Position numbers and translations under genes: made by a program. A stretch of 42,264 nt of DNA from Methylophilaceae bacterium (GTDB lineage Bacteria > Pseudomonadota > Gammaproteobacteria > Burkholderiales > Methylophilaceae), in the NCBI GenBank assembly GCA_947379975.1, contig CANCPF010000017.1, forward strand, positions 1-42,264, written 5' to 3'. Position 1 is the stretch's first letter; the number at the start of each line of letters is the position of its first letter. Below the pieces are notes generated by a model. It was not told where the DNA came from. It saw nothing but the letters and a program-made list of their open reading frames with translations, and searched no databases. Positions 33,492 to 41,958 of this stretch are shown piece by piece.

Positions 33492-34091
33492 ATGAAAAAC
33501 CCGCCCGCGCTTGAACAATTGATTGATAGCTTACGTTGCCTGCCGGGCGTAGGCCCAAAATCAGCGCAACGCATGGCTTATTATTTATTACAGCGCGACA
33601 GAAAAGGCGCCAGTAGCTTAGCCATTGCACTAGATAATGCATTGCAGGTGGTGGATCATTGCAAGCTGTGTAACACCTTTAGTGAGCAGCCTATTTGCCC
33701 ATTATGTGAATCTGAGCAACGCGATAAAAACGTATTATGCGTAGTAGAAATGCCTACAGATTTAATGATGTTAGAAAATACTCGCGCTTATAGTGGCATG
33801 TATTTTGTACTAATGGGCCGATTATCGCCGCTAGATGGCGTAGGCCCAAAAGAAATTCATTTAGATAAACTCATCAAACGTGCACAAGATGGTTTGGTGC
33901 AAGAAGTGATTTTAGCCACCAACTACACAGTAGAGGGTGACGCCACCGCACATTACATTAGCGAGCTACTCAAAGTAAGAGGCATTAAAACCAGCCGTAT
34001 TGCGCGTGGCATGCCTATGGGTGGGGAAATTGAATATGTCGATAGCGGCACCTTAGCGCAAGCGATGCTGGAACGACGCAGCCTCGCCTAA
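33492..34091 (+). CDS. recR: Recombination mediator RecR
   Basis: A 199-residue protein that with RecF/RecO loads RecA at gaps. The N-terminal helix-hairpin-helix (RCLPGVGPKSAQRMAYYLLQ), a C4 zinc finger (CKLCNTF...CPLCE) and a TOPRIM domain (VVEMPTDLMMLENTRAYSGMYFVL, in part) appear in order. Length matches E. coli (201). It is the last gene of the dnaX unit and is followed by a REP-like hairpin. Confidence 0.97.
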   Translation: MKNPPALEQLIDSLRCLPGVGPKSAQRMAYYLLQRDRKGASSLAIALDNALQVVDHCKLCNTFSEQPICPLCESEQRDKNVLCVVEMPTDLMMLENTRAYSGMYFVLMGRLSPLDGVGPKEIHLDKLIKRAQDGLVQEVILATNYTVEGDATAHYISELLKVRGIKTSRIARGMPMGGEIEYVDSGTLAQAMLERRSLA

Positions 34092-34160
34092 AGTTCAAAC
34101 AAGCCAGTTTATTTACAGCCAGTCCGAAAACAATATGATGATAAGGCGAAATCATCTATT

Positions 34161-34223
34161 TGTAGGAGCGACGCCCTCGTCGCGAAGCAATGCTACAACC
34201 GCGACGAGGGCGTCGCGCCTACC
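34161..34223. repeat. REP/REPIN-like GC-rich inverted repeat
   Basis: Two 23-nt arms (34162-34184 and 34200-34222) pair with one mismatch around a 15-nt spacer. Each outer end carries GTAGG, and the arms share GCGACGCCCTCGTCGCG. This matches the REP family mobilised by RAYT transposases in many proteobacteria and is far richer in GC than its surroundings. It lies 70 bp past recR and 36 bp past the gph stop, between convergent genes. Confidence 0.85.
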
Positions 34224-34259
34224 GAAAATATTACATGACGAATTATTTACAGGGCTAAC

Positions 34260-34913
34260 TTACAAATAATCCATTAATTCTAAAGGTGTGTTTATCAACA
34301 CATCTGCGCCCCACTCGGCCGGTTTATCGCTTTGGGCAATATAACCAAACAGCGCTACCACGGTTCTCATACCAGCCGCTTTGCCAGCTTGCACATCACG
34401 CTCGGCATCGCCCACGTAAATACAATCACTTGCCAAAAATCCCGTTTCTGCACAAGCCATTAATAAAGTCGTTGGCGCTGGCTTTGGTAAAACCGCATCG
34501 TCGCCGCACACCAAACAAGCTGATCTTTGGTGCAGATTGGTATCACCCATTTTTACCGCTTTGACTAAATCTACCGAAAAACGCCTAGGTTTATTAGTCA
34601 CAATTCCCCATTTTATACCTTGCGTATCCAGCGTATCTAACAACACTGCAATGCCGGGCAACAATCGTGGATTATTGGTAAATACTGATTCATATAAATC
34701 TAAATATTCCACACGCATTTTTTCAAAGTTGGCATCAGCGGGTGTAATGGCAAAACCCAATTCTAGTAAACCGCGTGAACCATGTGAGGCGATTGGCCAA
34801 ATTTCATCGTGGCTTAATGGTGGCTTGCCGTACCGCGCCAACTGAATATTAAGCGCCAATCCTAAGTCGTGCGCGGTATCCACCAAGGTGCCATCTAAAT
34901 CGAATAAAATCAT
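34260..34913 (-). CDS. gph: Phosphoglycolate phosphatase-type HAD hydrolase
   Basis: A 217-residue HAD phosphatase. Motif I is LFDLDGTLVDT with the nucleophile Asp near residue 4, motif II is GIVTNKP, and motif IV is YVGDAERDVQAGKAAGM. The helical cap is of the Gph type. It follows ubiG by 16 bp, and mtaD-ubiG-gph is a recurring betaproteobacterial order. It probably removes phosphoglycolate, but HAD substrates are easily misassigned. Confidence 0.9.
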   Translation of the reverse strand: MILFDLDGTLVDTAHDLGLALNIQLARYGKPPLSHDEIWPIASHGSRGLLELGFAITPADANFEKMRVEYLDLYESVFTNNPRLLPGIAVLLDTLDTQGIKWGIVTNKPRRFSVDLVKAVKMGDTNLHQRSACLVCGDDAVLPKPAPTTLLMACAETGFLASDCIYVGDAERDVQAGKAAGMRTVVALFGYIAQSDKPAEWGADVLINTPLELMDYL

Positions 34914-34929
34914 CAGAAAATTAAGCCGT

Positions 34930-35655
34930 TTAGCCCTCTAAAACAGTATGCATCATATAATTGACTGCCACATCATCACCCAAACTGTAATGTTGTGTCA
35001 TTGGGTTATAGCTCATGCCACGCATATTACCCACATTCAATTCTGCAGATCTAGCCCAGCCGGAAAGCTCTGATGGCTTGATAAATTTAGCATAATCATG
35101 CGTGCCTTTTGGTAGCATATTTAAAATGTACTCCGCGCCTATAACGGCGAATAAATAAGCTTTTGGGCTACGGTTAATAGTAGAGAAGAATACAGCGCCG
35201 CCTGGTTTTACTAGTTTGGCACAAGCCGCCACAATCGCCGCTGGGTCTGGCACATGCTCGAGCATTTCCATACAAGTGACAATATCAAAACTGGCTGGCT
35301 GTTCTGCGGCCAATTGCTCTACCGCGATCAATTTATAATTAACTTTAGCGCCACTTTCTAATTGATGTAGCTTTGCTACATTGATGGCTTTTTCACCCAA
35401 ATCAATGCCGGTCACATCAGCGCCTTTAAAATACATAGATTCAGACAAAATGCCTCCGCCGCAACCAACGTCTAGTACACGTTTGCCCTCTAAAGCGGCC
35501 AAGCCATCAATCCAGTTTAATCTTAGGGGATTAATTTCATGCAACGGCTTAAACTCGCTGTTTTTATCCCACCATTTGTGCGCTACATCACCAAATTTCT
35601 GTAACTCTAAGGCGTCAGCATTTAATGTTTGTGCTGTTTTAGTTTCGGTTGCCAT
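34930..35655 (-). CDS. ubiG: Ubiquinone biosynthesis O-methyltransferase
   Basis: Methylates hydroxyl groups of ubiquinone intermediates with S-adenosylmethionine. It is 241 residues. The start region (KFGDVAHKWWDKNSEFKPLH, in part), the SAM motif LDVGCGGGILSE and the later GTHDYAKFIKPSEL with SYNPMTQHYSLGDDV are diagnostic of UbiG. Its start overlaps the end of mtaD by 34 bp, so translation is probably coupled. Confidence 0.96.
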   Translation of the reverse strand: MATETKTAQTLNADALELQKFGDVAHKWWDKNSEFKPLHEINPLRLNWIDGLAALEGKRVLDVGCGGGILSESMYFKGADVTGIDLGEKAINVAKLHQLESGAKVNYKLIAVEQLAAEQPASFDIVTCMEMLEHVPDPAAIVAACAKLVKPGGAVFFSTINRSPKAYLFAVIGAEYILNMLPKGTHDYAKFIKPSELSGWARSAELNVGNMRGMSYNPMTQHYSLGDDVAVNYMMHTVLEG

Positions 35656-36980
35656 GTGTTGATAATTTCCTTTAATTCGTTCGGTTCTATATTAGCGTAG
35701 ACACCATTGCTGTAGCGCAATTCCCCCGCCACCCAAGTATGCGTTACGTGCTCACGCCCACAGGCGTAAACCAAATGTGAAATCGGATCATAATACGGCG
35801 CTGTGGCAATATCACTTAATTTAACTGCCGCTAAGTCTGCCAGTTTACCCACTTCAATTGAGCCAATTTTATGCTCTAAACCCAGCGCCTTGGCGGCGTT
35901 AATAGTCGCCATTGCCAGTGCTTGGTGGGCAGGCACAACAGTTGCATCGCCGCTCACACCTTTAGCTAAAAGTGCGCTTAAACGCATTTCGGCAAAAATA
36001 TCTAAGCGGTTATTACTTGCCACGCCATCGGTGCCTAAGCCCACATTGACGCCTTTGGCCAATAATTGTGTTAAGGGCGCAATACCACTCGCCAGTTTTA
36101 AATTAGAATTCGGGCAATGCGCTACGTGGCAGCCATATTCGGCTAATAAATCAATTTCGTGCGGCAATAAATGTACGCAATGTGCCGCCACTAGATTAGG
36201 CCCGAGCAAACCAAATTCGGCTAATCTTTGTAATGGTCGTAAACCATATTGCGCTTCACTTTGGCTAATCTCATCTAGGGTTTCATGTAAATGCGTGTGT
36301 ATGCTCAGCGACAATTGCTCCGCATAAGTAATAATGCTTTCAAAGGTTTTGTTAGAAACGGTATAAGGCGCATGCGGCGCAATGGATGTGCTTAATAGCG
36401 GATTATTTCGCCAGCTATCATGCGCAGCAAAGCCTTTTTGCAAGTAATCATCAGCATCACTCGCATAAGCAGAAGGAAACTCCAGCACCAACAAACCCAG
36501 ATTAGCCCGCATACCCGCTTGGTTCACCGCAACAGCCGTTGCTTGCGGGTAAAAATACATATCGTTGAAACAAGTAATACCGCCACTTAACATTTCAGCA
36601 CAGGCTAATAAAGTGGCATCTTGCACATAAGCCTCACTCACCACCGCCTGCTCTGCCGGCCAGATATGCTGGTGCAGCCAAGGCATTAAAGCAACATCAT
36701 CGGCAATGCCGCGCATTAAACTCATGGGCGCATGCGTATGCAAATTAATCAGACCAGGAATTAATACGTGGTCATCTAAACACACTAAAGAAGTGGCGCT
36801 GTATTTCTGCCTAGCTTGGGCAATAGGCAATATTTCAACAATATTACCGGCCTGAACAATCACCGCATGATTTTCAAGTAAAGGCTGCTGACTGGCAACG
36901 GTGGCAATCCAACGCGCTTCAATAACAAGATCCGCTTGAATAGTAGGATATGACGAATTATTTGCATTAAACATGTACAT
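35622..36980 (-). CDS. mtaD: TRZ/ATZ-family amidohydrolase (probable methylthioadenosine/S-adenosylhomocysteine deaminase)
   Basis: A 452-residue metal-dependent deaminase. Metal ligands are visible: PGLINLHTHAPMSLMRG (His-x-His), SIHTHLHET, and the later LGTDGVASNNRLDIF with the catalytic Asp. PNSNLKLASGIAP also fits the ATZ/MtaD family. It is followed by ubiG, a SAM-dependent methyltransferase, so a role in recycling methyl-transfer by-products is plausible. Two near ATGs (36980 and 36974) are possible starts; neither has a strong ribosome site. Confidence 0.88.
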   Translation of the reverse strand: MYMFNANNSSYPTIQADLVIEARWIATVASQQPLLENHAVIVQAGNIVEILPIAQARQKYSATSLVCLDDHVLIPGLINLHTHAPMSLMRGIADDVALMPWLHQHIWPAEQAVVSEAYVQDATLLACAEMLSGGITCFNDMYFYPQATAVAVNQAGMRANLGLLVLEFPSAYASDADDYLQKGFAAHDSWRNNPLLSTSIAPHAPYTVSNKTFESIITYAEQLSLSIHTHLHETLDEISQSEAQYGLRPLQRLAEFGLLGPNLVAAHCVHLLPHEIDLLAEYGCHVAHCPNSNLKLASGIAPLTQLLAKGVNVGLGTDGVASNNRLDIFAEMRLSALLAKGVSGDATVVPAHQALAMATINAAKALGLEHKIGSIEVGKLADLAAVKLSDIATAPYYDPISHLVYACGREHVTHTWVAGELRYSNGVYANIEPNELKEIINTWQPKLKQHKH

Positions 36981-37127
36981 ATTTTACCAATAATAATGCA
37001 TCCCTACAGGAACAAATAGCAATAAGTAGGGATAAATAACGATATATGCAGACATACAGCCAGCTCAATGCCTTAAATATAACGCGCCAAAAAAAGTCTT
37101 TTTGCGTGCTGACTAATCCAAACAGCA

Positions 37128-37148
37128 TAATTATTGTTACAATAATTA
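37128..37148 (+). promoter_or_regulatory. Perfect palindrome and -10 element abutting the S24 gene start
   Basis: TAATTATTGT (37128-37137) and ACAATAATTA (37139-37148) form a perfect inverted repeat around one central base, ending 2 bp before the ATG at 37151. TACAAT (37138-37143) inside it is a good -10, which would place transcription start at or near the A of the ATG. No ribosome site is present, which fits a leaderless mRNA. The palindrome covering the -10 looks like a repressor operator. Confidence 0.6.
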
Positions 37149-37150
37149 CT

Positions 37151-37789
37151 ATGCTAAAAAATGATGATGCAAAAGTAAGTAAAATCGCCCCAAGGCAAAA
37201 CCGTGCTGGTGGCGGCCGCAAAGTCGGGAGCGGTAAATTTGGTGAGCCCACTTCGGTAGTACGCGTGCCAGAAAGCCAAGCGCCAGTCATTAAAGATTTC
37301 CTTGCCGCTTATCAAAGAAAAAAATTAGCGCCAGACTTACCTATTCTAGACGTGATTACCGAATTTGCCTTGCCAGTGTTAGATGCCGTGTCGATTGCAC
37401 TACCGCTCTATTCATCTAAAGTTTCCGCTGGCGTGCCCAGCCCAGCCGAAGAACATATTGAAAAACGCTTAGATCCTAGCGAGTTTTTGATAGACCATAA
37501 AGACAACACGTTCTTTGTCACCATTCAAGGTTATTCAATGATAGATGTTGGCTTGCTACCGAACGACAAAGCCGTGGTTGACCGCTCTAAAGTCGCAGCG
37601 ATTGGCAATATTGTGTTGGCCGTGCTGGATGGCGAGTTCACCATCAAAATGCTTAGCCGCAATAAAGATGGCGCGGTACGATTATTGCCAGCTAATTCCA
37701 GCGGCGATTATGCGCCCATAGAAATTACTGAAGAGATGGACTTTGAGATTTGGGGCGTGGTAACCGGTTCGTTTAGGCGTTTTAAGTAA
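37151..37789 (+). CDS. S24 self-cleaving regulator (UmuD/LexA-like), orphan
   Basis: A 212-residue protein with a C-terminal S24 protease domain. The predicted self-cleavage bond is Ala93-Gly94 in VSAGVPSPAE, with Ser129 in QGYSMID and Lys166 in FTIKMLS as the catalytic dyad. UmuD itself is about 139 residues; the extra N-terminus has GRKVGSGKFGEP and TSVVRVPES, resembling a ribbon-helix-helix-like DNA-binding segment. I chose the ATG at 37151 because conserved-looking sequence starts there; a frame 105 bases further upstream exists. No umuC lies next to it. It could be an SOS regulator or a polymerase V subunit. Confidence 0.82.
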   Translation: MLKNDDAKVSKIAPRQNRAGGGRKVGSGKFGEPTSVVRVPESQAPVIKDFLAAYQRKKLAPDLPILDVITEFALPVLDAVSIALPLYSSKVSAGVPSPAEEHIEKRLDPSEFLIDHKDNTFFVTIQGYSMIDVGLLPNDKAVVDRSKVAAIGNIVLAVLDGEFTIKMLSRNKDGAVRLLPANSSGDYAPIEITEEMDFEIWGVVTGSFRRFK

Positions 37790-37826
37790 GTGCTGTTTAA
37801 TAACTAGCATCCAAAAAGTACCATGC

Positions 37827-37860
37827 AAAAAAGCCTAGTTATTGCTAACTAGGCTTTTTT
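37827..37860. terminator. Bidirectional terminator between the S24 gene and pqqA
   Basis: A perfect 15-bp stem (AAAAAAGCCTAGTTA and its complement) with loop TTGC. A-tract and T-tract flank it on both sides, serving the converging S24 gene and pqqA. Confidence 0.95.
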
Positions 37861-37874
37861 AAATTTGATGCAAA

Positions 37875-37946
37875 TTACTTATTCATTACGTACATTGTAA
37901 CCTCAAAGCCAAAACGCATTTCAGTAGCTGCTGGTGTAGTCCACAT
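37875..37946 (-). CDS. pqqA: PQQ precursor peptide PqqA
   Basis: A 23-codon gene. The peptide starts MWTTPA and ends GFEVTMYVMNK. Glu15 and Tyr19 in the E-x3-Y spacing are the residues that PqqE and later enzymes crosslink to build pyrroloquinoline quinone. The MW start and the GxEVTxY core match known PqqA peptides, which are 23-29 residues long. GGAG lies 7 nt before the ATG, and a bidirectional terminator follows 15 bp after the stop. No pqqBCDE genes are near, so this is a separate copy, as happens in methylotrophs with several pqqA genes. Confidence 0.92.
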   Translation of the reverse strand: MWTTPAATEMRFGFEVTMYVMNK

Positions 37947-38039
37947 AATAATCTCCAAAATTTAAACTTTGAACTGACAACATGTCTTGTTCAGGTGTCG
38001 TTATTATGCGCGGCTGACAAAAACTAGCGCTATTGCTGT

Positions 38040-38070
38040 TCATGAATAAGCACTCAGTAAAATCATGAAT
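38040..38070. promoter_or_regulatory. Two TCATGAAT direct repeats upstream of pqqA
   Basis: TCATGAAT at 38040-38047 and 38063-38070, 23 bp apart, 94-124 bp upstream of the pqqA start. Two direct half-sites about two helical turns apart is how AraC-type regulators bind. The adjacent broken AraC gene is a natural candidate for the former binder. Confidence 0.4.
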
Positions 38071-38110
38071 GGCAAGTCGCTTACGTGCTACTAAGCGCCT
38101 GATTAAGCGC

Positions 38111-39115
38111 TTAGCGCAATAAGCTGCGCGCTAAGGTGATTGAAGGCAACTCATTAAAACGTAATTTATAATAATAGGCAAACGTTGACGCTTTATTAAA
38201 ACCACACAATAAAGAAACTGCCGTGATGGTTGTGCCGGCAACGGCATTTAGAAGGCGCTCTCTAGCAGTTGCTAAACGCTGTAGTCGAATCCACTGCATA
38301 GGCGAACACTGAAAACGTTGCTTAAACGCATATTGTAAGTTACGTTCAGACATGCCACTTACACGTTCTAACTCACTCAAAGTGATTGTTCTATCTTGAT
38401 TCGCCTGAACATACTGACACGCTCTATCCAGTAAGCTTTTTCTGTATTCCATAGAACCGGTCATCATTGTTTCGACCTTAATTAAATTGGGATTTAACAT
38501 CATAACTATCGTGCGATAGATCACATCATCTACTCCAGATAGGTTTAGCATTTCATTTTGCGAAGAAAATTAATCAATAAAATGGCTTATCTGCCGAAAA
38601 ACTTTATCGAATGAAATATGACCATATTTCATCTCAATTTCCCTAGGCCGGCTTAAATTAAATATTCTAGAATCCTGACCAGTAACTCCTAACATGCCAC
38701 GAGCCGTAGCTTCCAACCTATCGGAATTAATAAATATTGCTAAAGAAGTCCGCATAGAGCTTTCCCCAGTAAACGCTTCACTGGGTAACAAAACTGCCTT
38801 ATCTCCAGCATGCCATAACACCTTTTCACCGGCTATTTGATAGCTACCAAAACCAGAAAGAGGAATTAATAACATGGGCGTATTCACTTTTTTTAACTCA
38901 ACCCTTATTGACGTGCTTGCAACTGAGCCAATAGTGAGTCCATTAATATTAGTAAATGATGACTGATGCATGAATTCGCTTGGATTGAGCAACGACTCAT
39001 ATACGTGCAAACCATTACCTAATAAATCAAGACGTTCTTGCATGGCATATACAGACAAATCAATCTCTGCTGTCGCTTTGCCAAAGGCCAGACTTGGTAG
39101 CATGGTTGATTTCAA
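38111..39115 (-). pseudogene. AraC-family regulator interrupted by one in-frame stop
   Basis: The first part (39115 to 38570, 181 codons) is an AraC-type ligand or cupin-like domain. It ends at TAA (38572-38570). The same frame continues without a shift through QNEM into the second part (to 38111), which has two helix-turn-helix motifs: ITLSELERVSGMSERNLQYA and TAVSLLCGFNKASTFAYYY, followed by a family-typical end. One base change (for example CAA to TAA) explains the break. The downstream ATG at 38551 has no ribosome site, so a separate DNA-binding fragment is unlikely but possible. Intact length would be about 334 residues, normal for the family. It lies upstream of pqqA on the same strand. 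Confidence 0.85.
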
Positions 39116-39337
39116 ATTAAATCAACATTATTATTTTTTATTGTTTGCATAACATCAATACTACTCGCTATATTGATAACAATTACACAAAATTGATAAC
39201 TATTGTACTTTAGCAAAAATAATTCGTTTTTAAGGCTATTGTTGCGTTAATGAGGTATACAAAAAACTACAAGCTGGTTTAAATTTGATTAAACCTTAGT
39301 TTATTAAAGCTAAGAATCATTAGCGAGATTAAACTCA

Positions 39338-41329
39338 ATGAAGTCCCAAGATTTAAAAGATATTGACCAGCTTAAAATTCTTGAGCTGATCAAACAGTTA
39401 CGTATCGCCAATCAAGAAATTAACTTTCAAAATGAAGAAAAACAAAAACGTGCTGATGAACTAGGCCTCGCTAATTTGGAACTTATTTTTCAAAGTAATG
39501 AAAAGCAAGCACGCGCCGAAGAACTAGCGATTGCCAATCTAGGACTTGTTTTCCAAAGCGAAGAAAAAATCAAGCGTGCTAAAGAACTGTTCATCGCCAA
39601 CCAAGAAATCATTTTTCAAAAAAAGTTTGCCGCTAAACTGGCGATCACGAATCAAGAATTTCTCACCGCATCTAAAGTTTTTGAATCACAAGAAGGCATG
39701 ATGGTGATTGATGCTAATGAAATAATTCTTCGCGTAAATAGAGCTTTTACAAAAATTACCGGTTATAGCGAAGCCGATGTCATCGGTCAGACACCAAGAA
39801 TTCTACGCTCAGGTAAGCAAGATAAAGCCTTTTACACAAAAATGTGGGAAAGCATTAACACGCTAGGTACTTGGGAAGGAGAAATCTGGAACCGCCGCAA
39901 GAATGGTGAAATTTACCCGCAATATCTCACCATCGCCACTGTAAAAAATACGGCTGGCATCGTTAGCAACTATGTCGCCACCTTCACCGACATTTCAAGA
40001 GATATTGCCAACGCGGTTGAAATTCAGAATCTAGCTTTCTACGACCCGCTCACCCAACTTCCAAACCGCCGGCTTTTACTAGACAGGCTAAATCAGGCGC
40101 TTTCTGTCAGTAAACGAAGCGGTAACCGCGGTGCATTAATTTTTTTAGACTTAGATCACTTTAAAAATCTTAACGACACCTTAGGCCACAGCATGGGCGA
40201 CTTGCTATTACAGCAAGTTTCTAGCCGATTAAAAAACTGCATCAGAGAACGTGACACGGTTGCTCGCTTTGGCGGTGATGAATTTGTAATACTACTAGAA
40301 GACTTAAGTGAAAATGCCATTGAATGCGCAGTCAAAACCAAAGAGGTAGCTGAAAAAATCATTATCAATCTGAATAAGCCCTACCAATTAAATGAACACT
40401 TATATAGAAGTAGCTCAAGCATAGGCGCTACTTTATTTAATGGCTATGAGCTATCCACAGATGAATTATTAAGTCAGGCAGATATTGCCATGTATCAAGC
40501 AAAAGGCAGTGGTCGCAATACTTTTCGATTCTTTGAAAATGAGATGCAAGAAGCCATCACCATGCTGGTAAATCTTGAGTGTGATTTAGCCAAAGCGATT
40601 GAACAAGAACAGCTAGAACTGTACTACCAAGTGCAAGTAAACAGCTTAGGCCAGCCATTGGGAGCTGAAGCGTTGGTTCGTTGGTTACAGAATGAGCGTG
40701 GCATAATTTTACCTAGTGAATTCATCCCACTCGCTGAAGAATCTGGACTAATGCTACCATTAGGAAAATGGGTGTTAGACCAAGCCTGCCGTCAACTAAA
40801 AATGTGGGAAGAAAATCCCTTAACCTGTCATTTAACTTTATCTGTCAACGTCAGCGTCAAACAATTTAACCAAGTAGATTTTGCCGACCAAGTAAAAGCG
40901 ACATTACAACGGCATGCTATTAAGCCCGCTTTACTCAAGCTGGAACTCACCGAAAGTGCATTCATTAATAATGTAGAAGCGGTTATTTTAACCATGAACA
41001 CTTTGAAAGAAACTGGCATTCAATTTGAGTTAGATGATTTCGGCACAGGCTATTCATCATTACAATATTTGAAAAAACTACCCTTAGAACGCTTAAAAAT
41101 AGACCAATCATTCGTACATGATATTGAATTTGATAATAACGATAAGCAGATTGTGCTTACCATTATTGCCATGGCCAAAAACTTAGGTTTAAACATCATT
41201 GCTGAAGGAGTTGAAACTGAAGGTCAGCGATTGATTCTAGAAAACCATGGCTGCATGCATTATCAAGGCTATTTATTTGGTAAACCACTACCTACTGATG
41301 AGTTTGAGCGTTCGCTTAGGAGCAGTTGA
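39338..41329 (+). CDS. PAS-GGDEF-EAL cyclic-di-GMP enzyme with repeated coiled coil
   Basis: A 663-residue cytoplasmic protein without membrane segments. Residues 22-101 hold three complete 21-residue repeats and part of a fourth (pattern xIANxExxFQxxEKxxRAxEL), predicted coiled coil. A PAS domain follows (about 112-222; NGEIYPQYLTIATVKN). The GGDEF domain has intact GGDEF at 312-316 with an RxxD inhibitory site just before it. The EAL domain has EALVRW (444-449), DDFGTGYSSL, KIDQSF and EGVETEGQ, so both synthesis and breakdown of c-di-GMP look possible. Probably a sensor switching between activities. Confidence 0.95.
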   Translation: MKSQDLKDIDQLKILELIKQLRIANQEINFQNEEKQKRADELGLANLELIFQSNEKQARAEELAIANLGLVFQSEEKIKRAKELFIANQEIIFQKKFAAKLAITNQEFLTASKVFESQEGMMVIDANEIILRVNRAFTKITGYSEADVIGQTPRILRSGKQDKAFYTKMWESINTLGTWEGEIWNRRKNGEIYPQYLTIATVKNTAGIVSNYVATFTDISRDIANAVEIQNLAFYDPLTQLPNRRLLLDRLNQALSVSKRSGNRGALIFLDLDHFKNLNDTLGHSMGDLLLQQVSSRLKNCIRERDTVARFGGDEFVILLEDLSENAIECAVKTKEVAEKIIINLNKPYQLNEHLYRSSSSIGATLFNGYELSTDELLSQADIAMYQAKGSGRNTFRFFENEMQEAITMLVNLECDLAKAIEQEQLELYYQVQVNSLGQPLGAEALVRWLQNERGIILPSEFIPLAEESGLMLPLGKWVLDQACRQLKMWEENPLTCHLTLSVNVSVKQFNQVDFADQVKATLQRHAIKPALLKLELTESAFINNVEAVILTMNTLKETGIQFELDDFGTGYSSLQYLKKLPLERLKIDQSFVHDIEFDNNDKQIVLTIIAMAKNLGLNIIAEGVETEGQRLILENHGCMHYQGYLFGKPLPTDEFERSLRSS

Positions 41330-41342
41330 TTCATAATAGCAT

Positions 41343-41390
41343 CAACAAAAAAGCCACATATCGCAAGGTATATGGCTTAAATGGTATTTT
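41343..41390 (+). terminator. Terminator-type hairpin after the GGDEF-EAL gene (repeat copy A)
   Basis: AAGCCACATA pairs with TATATGGCTT (one mismatch) around an 8-nt loop, preceded by six A. The 48-bp segment recurs at 41865-41912 with three differences. Confidence 0.75.
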
Positions 41391-41600
41391 AGACTTTGTT
41401 AAACACTTAAATTGGATTAATGAATAAACTAAGCAAATGGCTTATAAACAGTAGTCGTTAACTTTATGAATGTTAATTAGTTAATATTTATAACCAATAA
41501 GTATTCATATTAGTACTGCTAAGGGTAATTGCATGCCACCTAATTTATTGAAGATAATTGTAATGCATGACTAAAATAATTACAGTTAGGATACGTAAGA

Positions 41601-41789
41601 GTGGCCCACAATATAAAATCAAAAACTAAAGACATGCTTAAACAGCTACATTTAAGCGATGACTTCGATAATAGTAAAAATAATTATTATCCAAACTCTG
41701 CCTATCGCCATGCCAAACAGCAAGGCTTCATAAATGCTCGGGATATTTTAGGCTCAATAGAAACTAAACAAAAAGACAGCGATAAGTAA
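41601..41789 (+). CDS. Small hypothetical protein
   Basis: A 62-residue, hydrophilic protein rich in Lys, Asp and Asn; not recognised. The start is GTG with AGGA 9 nt upstream. It stands alone between two copies of the same terminator hairpin. Codon use resembles the neighbourhood. A real but short-range conserved gene is likely; chance cannot be excluded. Confidence 0.5.
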   Translation: MAHNIKSKTKDMLKQLHLSDDFDNSKNNYYPNSAYRHAKQQGFINARDILGSIETKQKDSDK

Positions 41790-41864
41790 TTAACATCCTA
41801 CTTTGTAATTGCCATCTAGCTTCTTTAAATCGCAACTAACGATAATTTATTTAACTGCATCGGC

Positions 41865-41912
41865 CAACAAAAAAGCCACATATCGCGAGATATATGGCTT
41901 AAATGCTATTTT
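41865..41912. terminator. Terminator-type hairpin between the small ORF and tmRNA (repeat copy B)
   Basis: AAGCCACATA/TATATGGCTT hairpin, near-identical to 41343-41390. It lies between the small plus-strand ORF and the minus-strand ssrA gene and has T and A tracts on both sides. Confidence 0.75.
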
Positions 41913-41958
41913 TGATACTATCATATCATCTTAACTTATTGATTTTAAAGCACTAAAA

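Noticed and set aside
37109..37125. LexA SOS box upstream of the S24 gene
   Set aside because: CTG and CAG are 11 bp apart instead of 10 and the flanks do not fit CTGT-N8-ACAG; the perfect palindrome at 37128-37148 is the stronger operator candidate.
37046..37150. Longer start for the S24 gene
   Set aside because: The added 35 residues are low in family-like sequence, would run through the palindrome and -10, and have no ribosome site.
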